Shown here piece after piece: positions 55,796 to 64,000 of a DNA stretch of 64,000 bases. Made by a program: the position numbers and the translations under genes. The notes beneath the pieces are model-generated. The model was not told the DNA's origin. It did not search any database and saw only the letters and a list, made by a program, of their open reading frames with translations. Positions within the stretch are counted from its first letter, which is position 1, and each line of letters begins with the position of its first letter. The DNA comes from Eudorina sp. 2006-703-Eu-15 (Eukaryota; Chlorophyta; Chlorophyceae; Chlamydomonadales; Volvocaceae), in NCBI GenBank assembly GCA_003117195.1, contig BDSI01000032.1, positions 364,145 through 428,144 of the forward strand, read 5' to 3'.

Positions 55796-57500
55796 TGAGG
55801 ACCGGGCGAGGGTGCTGAGGGAGTAGTGCTGGCGACTGGATAAGTGCCGCGGGTGGATGCTGCAATGTGTCGCGCGAGTTGTATTTGGTGGTGTCGCGTC
55901 GGAGTTGGGGGTGTCTGCATGGCTGGTGGCTTGCCAACACTGCCACCTATCTGCTATGTACAGACCTTAATGAGAAAAGTCCATACTTGGTGGTAGTAAG
56001 AACTACGGTAGTAACGGCGGACTACATGCACATTCAGCGCTGGTGCCCTGTCAACACTGACAGGGTTTGATTGACAGGGCACCAGCGCTGAATATGCATG
56101 TAGTCCGTTACCGTTAATGTTGTGCTATGTACAGATTAAAGTAATGGACGACATGCATATTATTCGGCGTTGGTGCCCTGTCAAGGCCAGTGCGGATGTC
56201 ATCATGGATTGCCTGTAGTGTTTGGTATACCGGCTAAGGTTGCAGTTGGTTGGGATCGACATGTGTGCCCATGGGTCGGTTGGCGCCTACGAGCTATCTG
56301 GGCTCGTTGGACTCCCGGTCGGGACAACGGGTCCACCTTGTAACGGTTACAATTTGGATGCCGCAGGACAAGTTGGATGCGATCATATAGTGCCCCGTTG
56401 GCAGTGCGGTATGTTCGTAGCGTGCATTTTGGTTCCGGGTCAAATACCTGACGGAGGCTTCAGAGCCCCGGTTGAGGTACCACACGCAAGGCACACCCCT
56501 GTTAATTGTCCTCAGGAAGCTGTGCACAAAAACCAGTCTAGTCAGGTAGTCAGTGAGTCCGGCAGGCAGGTCGCTTGCAGCGAAACCCAGGTCTTCTTTC
56601 CACTGCAAACACAAATGCAGCCTCGCTTGGTCGCCAGCACACGCATGGGTGGTTTGCCCACGTTGGCGCACCAACAGCGTGGACACCAAGAGCGGTTGCT
56701 TCCACGACGCCCCCTGGGGCCAGCAGCATTCCGGCGTCCACGGTTGCGAGTAGTTCCCCAACAAGACATCCGTGCTAATGCCTCCTCCCTTGGACACCAC
56801 ACGGTTTCTCTATATACCGTAACCGTGCGGCCCACATTCCCCACAACATCTTGATGCAGCACAGCCACCGTATCTGCGTCCGCTGGATAGCCAGATCGGG
56901 GCTCAGGGTCCACCCTGTAATGATTACAGCACTTCACCGCTGCCACACAATGTGGCTGCTAAGCCAGTTGGAGCATCCAGCCAGGGTCGTCCGACGTGCT
57001 CCGTCTGGGTCACTGTCACCCTCATGCCGCACAGTGCACACCCACCTTTAGGTCAATTACCCTGTAAGGGAGGGACAGCCCCTCTCCAAGCAACCGATGT
57101 AGGACCCGAGCCCACGCCCCACGCATGCCCGTACCTGCCATCCCTACCCCTTTCCTTGCCTCCCAAGTCGCCACCTGCACGCCTTGGTCAGAGTCCGCTG
57201 TGACGTCATCCAGTCATGCGCTGTGTTGTGTCATGGGTGGTGGCTCCCCACATGTCAACCGCCCCTGTACGACGCCCGCAACGAATCTGGATCTCGTCTT
57301 GCCTGCGCTCGCCGCAACGTTTTCCAGTCGGCTGCCGCCCCTTCCCTGACACGGTCCTCTACACGGCTGGCTGTGGTCGCCAAAACGTGAGGACACACGG
57401 CGGCGGCGACCGGCTCCGGTTGCCGGCTGCACCTCCGCCACCGCCATCGGATGCCCGTATGTAGCTACAGCCAGCTCAGCCAACGGAGTACCCGTGTCCC
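55796..57500. other. Convergent intergenic region with a hairpin element
   Basis: It holds the 3' UTR of the protease-like gene (TGTAA at about 56338, plus) and the 3' UTR of the SET gene (minus-strand TGTAA at about 56925). It also contains the repeat cluster at 55952-56184. Long frames on both strands at 56222-56946 lack family resemblance. Confidence 0.4.
55952..56184. repeat. Hairpin with two further partial copies
   Basis: The arm at 56011-56053 (GTAACGG...GACTACATGCACATTC...) is the near-perfect reverse complement of 56072-56112, differing by a two-base indel and one substitution. A third, diverged copy of the same sequence follows in direct orientation at 56143-56184 (TTGGTGCCCTGTCAA). 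GCTATGTACAGA precedes the first and third copies (55953 and 56123). Confidence 0.85.
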
Positions 57501-60175
57501 TCACATGAGCTGCCCCACGCAGTTAGGCGCCCCGCAGTGGCAAACCATGCCGTACTGCGCGCCGCCACGGGCCGCCTGGTGGGTAGCCGCACGCGGAGCA
57601 GTGGGTGCGAGTTGGGTGGGGTAGGGTGGGACGGGGCGGGGCGGGGCATGGTGGGGCATACAGAAGTCAGCACCTAGGACGGGTTTCTTGTCTCTCGAGG
57701 GGAAGCTAGCCAGGAGGAAGTGACAAGAGGCGGAGCGACCGAAGACCGGCCTTTGCGTTGTGTGGAGCGTAGCGCACATGGACTGTTGGGCGGCGCGTGG
57801 GGTCCCGGCCTCGGGGAGATCTCTGGCGCAGCAAGGGTGCTGTGCCAGCGAAACGTTCGTCCTCCGTTCACACCGGGACATACCACGTGTACCGTAGGTA
57901 GGTAGGTATAGGTAAGGTAGGTAGGTAGGTAGGCAGGTAGGTAAGTAGGTGGGTGGGCAGGTAGGTAGGTGGGTAAGTAGGTAGGTAGGCAGGTAGGTAG
58001 GCGAGTAAGTAGGTAGGCAGTTAGGTAGGTAGGTAGATAGGTAGGTGGGTGGGTAGGTAGGTAAGGTAGATGGGTGGGTAGGTCGGTAGGTCGGTAGTTG
58101 GGTGGGTAGGTAGGTAGTTGGGTGGGTAGGTAGGTAGGTAGGTGGGTGGGTAGGTAGATAAGGTAGGTGGGTGGGTAGGTAGGTAGGTGGGTGGGTAGGT
58201 AGGTAGGTGGGTGGGTAGGTAGGTAGATAGATAGGTAGGTAGGTGGGTAGGTAGGTGACAGGACGCCATGAACCCCACACCATCGGCTCTGGGCTGCGAG
58301 TGAGCCTACTAGTGCCGTACTCCCCACAGCCAGCTGGCTGGCCTCACCTGACTGTGGTAGCCGTAGTTGTAGGTGAGCTCTAGGGGTCGAGGGTGGCAGG
58401 TGCGGCATGAGCAAGGGCACAAGCACAACGGGCACGAGCACACGCAAGGGCAGCGACAAGGGTGATTATGATTATGATGATTATGATGCGGAAGGACGGG
58501 GGAGAATAGGTCATGAGAGCCCGGGGGAGATGAGGTCAGGCCAGGTACGACACAGGCGCCTGCCCCGCCCGCCGACGCTCCCCGACTCGCCGCTGTTCAG
58601 GGCACGGAACGAGGCCGTACTCGCCCTCCCTCATGGTCACGGACATTAGGATCAGGCATTAGGTGGTGCGTATCGACGGCCCCATCCGCACCCCCACCCC
58701 GCCCCGGCCCCACCGTGGCCCCAGTGCGTGGAACGGGGCGGCCCTGTTCGATCCATGGAGAGACACCGCACTCCTAAACATGCTCCAGGGTGGGAGCACC
58801 CCCAAATCCACTCAGTCCCAGACTCCGCAGTAGGATCCATACACGGGGCGACCCTCTCCCGCCTCCTCCTTCCCCTCGCGACTCACCCGCCATGGCCGGG
58901 ATGTCCTGACTGGCGTATAGGCCTGCGCCAGACATACATACACGCACACACACAGTAAATCGCAGGTTTTGTAAGTGTCCGGGCCTGGCCGGTTATGGGT
59001 GGGCTTCTCTCTAAACACACTCATGTGCGGGGGGTCCTCTTCTCTAGACAGTGTCTAGAGAACATGAGTGTGTCTAGTAGACACACTCATGTTCACGCCA
59101 TCTCGCGGCTCAGTTCTCTTTTACACACATGTTCACACGCACTCACACGTATACACCCGTGTTACGGTATTGTTTTGATGCAATCCATCCACAGGTTATC
59201 ATAGTAAGTGTATTGGAAGCGGGTTTGGGTCGGGCGGGCTTCTTCGCTCAACATGCATACACACACATGTACACGCACAGCTGCAGCCGTGAGGGAGGGA
59301 AAGTGAGGAAGAGGTGAGGTGCGCAGGTCGCGTGATCTAGGGCGGGGCCAGCGACACGGAGGGGGTGGGGAGGAGGGCAAAGGCAACAGGGAGGGAGATT
59401 GGGCTGCAGCAACACACACAAGCACGCCAACGCGCCGACCACAGGTGCCGGGAATGAACCCGGGCGCGGGCCGTGCAGCAACAGCAGCTGGCCCGCCGCC
59501 TGTGGTGGTCATGGAGTGATCCGAGATCGGCAGCATCAGCTTGCAAGCGCTCTTCGCTAAGGCGGGTCACAACACCGCCAGACCCCGCGGCGGCAGGCCA
59601 GCAGCAGCGCCGCCCGCCGCCCCCTGCCGCAGCGAAACCACGGACAGCCGCGCACAAACGTGTCCGGCTTACTCGCCCTCCACCCCCCCCCTGCCGACAC
59701 ACACACACACACACACACCCGGCACGCATCCGGTCGGGCGGGTCTCTTATCTAAACACAATCGGCACGCTGGACTTCGCTTCTCGCGGCTCATTTTTCTT
59801 TTACACCCGGCTCCAGGACCCCGTTCGTTTGAATTCTTGGACTTGCGTGTCCCCTCGAGTCGACCTTCCCAGACCTGGTACAACGAACCCACGCCCTTCA
59901 TAACATTCACATTGCGGACCAGTGCCGGTTGCCTGGCAGCCCCCTCCCGCGGCCCCGGCCCCGCCTGACTCGCTCATCCATCCGCCACCCGCCCCGCCCA
60001 CTCACCCACGTGGTACAGCAGCGTGTTCCGGTAGGGCCCCGCGAACACCGCCTGGATGGTCAGGTTGCCCTCACAGCTGTGGTTGATGAAGCGACCCACG
60101 TTGCCCGTGCTGCGGGCGTCCAGCACCAGGATGGGCGCGAACTCATCATCCTCGGTGGCGTCAGCGGAGGAACAC

Positions 60176-60206
<31 letters not shown>

Positions 60207-63200
60207 GCTCGCCGGCGGCGGAACCCGCCGCCGCCTGGTCGTCCCGCCCGAAGATGTGCTGCAGGTAGAACGCCCCCGGGTCGTCCTCCGCCATGGCGGC
60301 CGCGGCGGCCGCCTCCGCCACCGCCGCCGCCGCGGCTACCCCCCGGGGCGCTGACGGCCCCGCCGCCGCCGTCACTTCGCCGTCCGGCTGCTGCGGCCCT
60401 GACCCGGGCCCCGCCCCGCCCCCGTCGCCGCCGCCACCACCGCCGCCGCCTTGGTCTCCGGCGGCGACGGTGCAGCATGACGCCAGTAGGTCCTGCGCCG
60501 CGGATGGAACCAAGCCGGGCGCAATCACCCCCGTCTTGCTGGCGGCGGCGGCCCGGAAGGTGGCGGAGGGGGGGCCCGCGCGCACCCCGGCGGCGGCGCC
60601 GGCGTCACCATTGGCTTGCTGCCCAGAGGGACCGGCGGCGGTGGCGGCCGCGGCGTCGCCGCCGCGAGCGGGCGCAGCTGCCGCTGCGCCGCCTCCGCCG
60701 TCCGCCGTTTCCCGGCCGGGCGGCCTGGGCGCGGCTTGGGCCTTGAGCGCCCGCGCCTCCTGCGCCGCCCTGACTTGCGCCTTCCGTACCGCGGAGATGG
60801 GTGGCACGGGCGGGATCTTGTGAAGGGGGATCTCCGCCGCAATCTCCTCCAGCCCCTTCTCCGCTATCTCCTGGGGGACGGTAACGGTGGAGGTGCACAG
60901 CGGGCAGGGGGGTGCAGCGAACTGTTATCCATGCAAAAACTGCGCTGGCTGCCTTGTGGGGGATCTAGGGGGGGAGGGACGGAGGTAGGGACGCATGAAT
61001 GGAGGGACGGGGGGAGGGAGGGGTGAGCTCGTGACGCCCGCGACACCGGGGACGGTCCGGGGGGGTGGTGGGCTCAACAGCGTGGACGGCATGACGCGAT
61101 GTGTCCATCCCCCGACACCACCAGGATGCTCCACTCGCTGCTGCGCTCCTCCTGCTCCCTGGCTGTAAGGCACCACAGGCCTGCACAGGCCTGCACTGCC
61201 GCCTTGCGACGCACCCCAGCTTCATCGCGCGCCGCACCTGTCGAGCCCTCATCCCCCCTCCGCCCGTCTTTCCATGGCGCAATGCGCCTGACCCGCCTTG
61301 CCCTCCCGCCCCCACGGGTCCCCTCCCGCCCTCCCTCCCTCCCCCCCAGCCAACGGCGTCCCTTCCTCACCAGGTAGATGTGCGCGAAGAAGTCCAGGTT
61401 GAAGAGGTAGTGGTCCACCCCCTTGCGCACCTCCGCCATGTGGTCGGTGACCAGCTGCCCCACGTAGCAGCACACGAAGGCGCCCGCGGGGATGGCCTCC
61501 CGGCACCGCACCCCCCACCCCTTGTGGGCGGTCATGAACACCTCCAGAGGGAGCGCCACACCGTTGGTCAGCTGGGGGGGAGAGGGGGTATAGGAAATTG
61601 GTAGACATATGGGGGGAGGGGGGGCCAGGCAGACAGGCAGGCAAGCAGGCAGGCAGTGGCTTGGAGGGGGCAGGTGGAGGGGGGTGATTGGAGGTACAGC
61701 AGGGTCTCAGCTCTACGGCTTATGGTTCGATTCAAACGACCCATAAGTTAGCCCCCCCTTCCGCCTGCCCTCCCCTCCCCTCGCCTCCCCTCCCTACGTG
61801 CCGTATCCCCACTTCCGCCCATGACCGGTCATGCCGCATCGCAAACCTGTCACGTCTCCTCTTGCCCCTGCCGGCCCCTTCCCTCCCCCCTATTTCCTAT
61901 ACCCTCCTCGTTCCCTCCCGGCCCCTCACCCCCACCCGGCTGATCGCCCCCACCTGCTTGTTGAGGCGGCAGCGGGCCGATGTGCACGCCGAGCCGCACT
62001 CGTGCACCCCGCACGGGTCCGTGACCAGCAGGCACCCCGCGCTGTTGTACTGCTGCTCCATGTGGGGCTCGTACCTGCCACCGGCGGGTCGTACGGCACC
62101 GTACAGACGAGGACGTGTGTAAACGAGAGGCGAGCCAAACACCGCACAAACATGGCTGTCCCTACCTGCCTGTGGCCCTGCTCTCACAGAGGCGCCTGGG
62201 CTGCTCATCGGGCCCCGGTGTTGAAATCCAACTTGCCGCCCGCGGGCCCGGCCGGTACTGGAGCAAGTGAGAGCATACATAATTCTCGTCGCGTCGCACC
62301 ACCCAACCGATTACTTCCCAACCCCAACGCCCCAACACATTTCGCACCCCCTCCCGTGCGATCCTTGGACGGTTGATTCTTCACCGGATTTTTGCTCTGG
62401 CAGCAGCGCAGTTTGAGTATGTCTAGTTGTCCTACATCCCCCTCCCCCGGCCCCCGAGCCCTTCCCTGGCTCCTGCCGCCCTCCGGGCACCCACCCCGCC
62501 GGCAGCTTGTCCCCAAGCGCCTTGTCCTTCTCCGCAATCATGCGGTTGAAGGCCAGGCCGCAGGTGCCGTTGGAGGTCACCCGGGTGAACTGCGCCATCT
62601 CCTCGTCCACGAACTTGAGCACGGGGCTCACCTGAGGGGGGTTGGGCAAGGGAAGGGAAGGGAAGGGGGCGGCGAAGGAATTTCGTTAGTAGAAAAATGA
62701 ACGGCCAGTAGTTGTGCCTTGTCCGGGGGTCGACATACCCCCTGCCCTGGCCTCATCCAGCACGGATGGGTCCAAGCCCGCACCCGCACCCGCACCCACC
62801 CTCCGGGCCTCTAATCCACACTGGGTCAACCCGCTCACCCACCCACCCGCCCGCTCCGCCACCCACCAGCTCGTACACCCCCTTGGCCCAGCTGTACTCC
62901 CGGATGTACGTGAAGTCGGCGGGCAGCTTCTCGTCATTAACCTGCCGGAGCCACCAGGCGGGCGCGGAGGAGGGAGGAGGAAACGAAAAGCAAGCTCAGG
63001 AGGGGCGGGCTAGGAGCGGCGGGGTAGGAGGGGTGAGCAAGGAGGGGTGAGCAAGGAGGGGTGAGCAAGGAGGGGTGAGCAAGGAGGGGTGGGCTAGGAG
63101 GGGCGGGTGAGGCGGGACGGCCGCCGTGGTGCTGGCGGTGATGGCACCAAGGATGACAGGCCGGCGCTCACAGAAGGGAGCGCAGCACGCCCACTTTCTC

Positions 63201-63983
63201 GCTGCACGAGTGTGTGTGTTTAGAATTGCAACCCGCCCGCGTGTGTGTGTGTGTGTGTGGCCTTTGTACGACCATACACGTCCGTTGGCCTGGGGATGTG
63301 CATCACCGCGCGGGCGAGGGGCGGGGCCTTCCCGAGCTGCCCGGTGCAACGTCGCTTTACAACAGAACCAGGGGTACCGCTGCAGCTGTTACGGTAATTA
63401 ATCATGCTAGGTACTAACCTTATGTCATTTACGTTATGACATAAGTTGGTATCGAGACTGAGTAGGAGGGGGCCTCCGACTCAACCACACACGCGACGGC
63501 CACACGCGGACACACTACACTGCTGCCTGTCCCTCACACAGCACATCCCTCGTGCAGCTGCCTGTGCATGTGCATGTGCATGTCCAGCGGGGTGTGGGCG
63601 GGGTGTGTGTGGGAGGTGTGTGGGGGGGCGGTTGTGTGTGGGGTGTGGGAGGGGTGTGTGTGGGCGGGGTGTGTGTGGGAGGGGTGTGGGCAGGGTGTGT
63701 GTGGGAGGGGTGTGGGCAGGGTGTGTGTGGGCGGGGTGTGGGCGGGGTGTGGGAGGGTTAAATTGAAAAGATAAATAAACCCGTAGAACGAACCCGGGCA
63801 CACCCAGCATAACGCAGTATACTTACGGGGTGCGGTACCTGCAGAGGGGTGTGGGAGGGGTGTGAGAGGACGTGCTCATACCTCGTTGATGAGCGGGATG
63901 GGTACGGGCTCCTGTCCCCCGCTGACGTCCTCGGACAGCAGTGCCGACGCGGGGTAGCGCCGCCGGATGTCCGCCAGCATCAC
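57501..63983 (-). CDS. SET-domain histone lysine methyltransferase (SETDB/SUVH-like), 3' part
   Basis: Exons 63882-63983, 62867-62941, 62495-62631, 61954-62074, 61371-61571, 60006-60870, 58887-58922, 58348-58379 and 57501-57575 encode 547 residues, in phase; the 5' end is off the window. The pre-SET lead is GGQEPVPIPLINEVNDEKLP then DFTYI, then a Cys cluster (DPCGVHECGSACTSARC) with fewer Cys than the usual nine. The SET domain opens with KGWGVRCREAIPAGAFVCCY and continues VDHYLFNLDFF. About 250 residues of Ala/Gly/Pro-rich sequence intervene before GNVGRFINHSCEGN. The catalytic Tyr region reads ELTYNYGYHS (N where D is usual). Post-SET is CHCGAPNC. The bifurcated SET and lead sequence resemble SETDB1; the enzyme class methylates H3K9 for silencing (known). 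Substrate here is inference. Confidence 0.87.
57894..58258. repeat. GGTA tetranucleotide microsatellite, about 365 bp
   Basis: An interrupted (GGTA)n/(GGTG)n array fills about half of the last intron of the SET gene. On the gene strand it reads CCTA/CCCA. It gives rise to long Tyr-Leu-Pro-Thr frames that are not genes. Confidence 0.97.
58985..59130. repeat. Dispersed intronic repeat C with nested palindromes
   Basis: This copy starts GGGCTTCTCTCTAAACACAC and ends CTCGCGGCTCAGTTCTCTTT. A second copy at 59737-59807 has GGGTCTCTTATCTAAACACA and TCTCGCGGCTCATTTTTCTT, and a partial copy lies at 17400-17440. Inside this copy sit two palindromes, TCTCTAGACAGTGTCTAGAG and a TGAGTGTGTCTA/TAGACACACTCA hairpin. 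Confidence 0.7.
59697..59718. repeat. (CA)n microsatellite
   Basis: About eleven CA units lie in the SET gene intron. Similar runs occur at 37243-37261 (CA) and 63239-63258 (GT). Confidence 0.9.
62998..63111. repeat. 14-bp tandem repeat, about 6 copies (SET intron)
   Basis: The unit GGAGGGGTGAGCAA repeats from about 63030 with degenerate flanks. It is G-rich on the plus strand. Confidence 0.85.
63588..63762. repeat. GGGTGTGTGTGGG-type degenerate array (SET intron)
   Basis: GGGGTGTGGGC/A and GTGTGTGGG blocks alternate over about 175 bases in the first intron visible of the SET gene. The overlapping Gly/Val/Trp and His/Pro/Thr frames are artefacts. Confidence 0.85.
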
Positions 63984-64000
63984 CTGGGGATGGGGGGGGG

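Noticed and set aside
57501..58459. Long minus-strand Tyr-Leu-Pro-Thr frames
   Set aside because: They are translations of the GGTA microsatellite fused to the last SET exon. The true exon is only 57501-57575.
62195..62275. Possible extra SET gene exon reading PAGPAGGKLDFNTGAR
   Set aside because: Its phase does not fit the preceding exon (ends in phase 2), while 62495-62631 joins directly to 61954-62074.

Overview
The window is nuclear DNA of a GC-rich green alga, most likely a volvocine/chlamydomonadalean (Chlamydomonas, Gonium or Volvox relatives). The evidence is genes cut into many short exons by introns of about 70-1700 bp with clean GT-AG borders, many G/C-rich minisatellites and Gln/Ala/Gly low-complexity tracts inside proteins, plant-type chloroplast proteins beside a basal-body/cilium protein, and an F-box/ankyrin-type gene of a style common in these algae. 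I rebuilt all gene models by hand from splice sites, reading-frame phase and protein family resemblance. In every completed model the exon lengths sum to a multiple of three.

Layout. 1-2160 (-): 5' part of a starch branching enzyme gene running off the left edge. 5201-7473 (-): a membrane-anchored Cys-rich protein of unknown function. 7950-12808 (+): a homolog of plant RGS1-HXK1-interacting protein 1. 14359-14669 (+): a small two-exon gene. 15713-28019 (-): a 22-exon CEP164 homolog (ciliary transition fibre/distal appendage protein). 28328-28975 (+): a probable gene diverging from it. 30263-32207 (-): a single-domain rhodanese. 33358-41538 (+): a plastid SppA protease. 43433-43505 (-): tRNA-Asn(GTT). 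46949-50057 (-): an F-box/ankyrin-like protein with a coding 18-bp minisatellite. 52667-55795 (+): a trypsin-like (PA clan) protease gene, incompletely resolved. 57501-63983 (-): a SET-domain histone lysine methyltransferase whose 5' part lies off the right edge.

The genes do not form a pathway. They are independent nuclear genes for starch synthesis, plastid proteolysis, sulfur transfer, basal-body/cilium assembly and chromatin silencing. Several pairs diverge from short shared promoter regions (5201-7473 with 7950-12808; CEP164 with the gene at 28328).

The most unusual non-genic content is a dispersed sequence family, apparently a composite of two modules, scattered in both orientations through introns of at least five genes. 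There are also two perfect-to-near-perfect hairpin elements (44957-45046 and 56011-56112), a TAACG-rich intergenic block, and a split SET domain carrying about 250 residues of low-complexity insertion.
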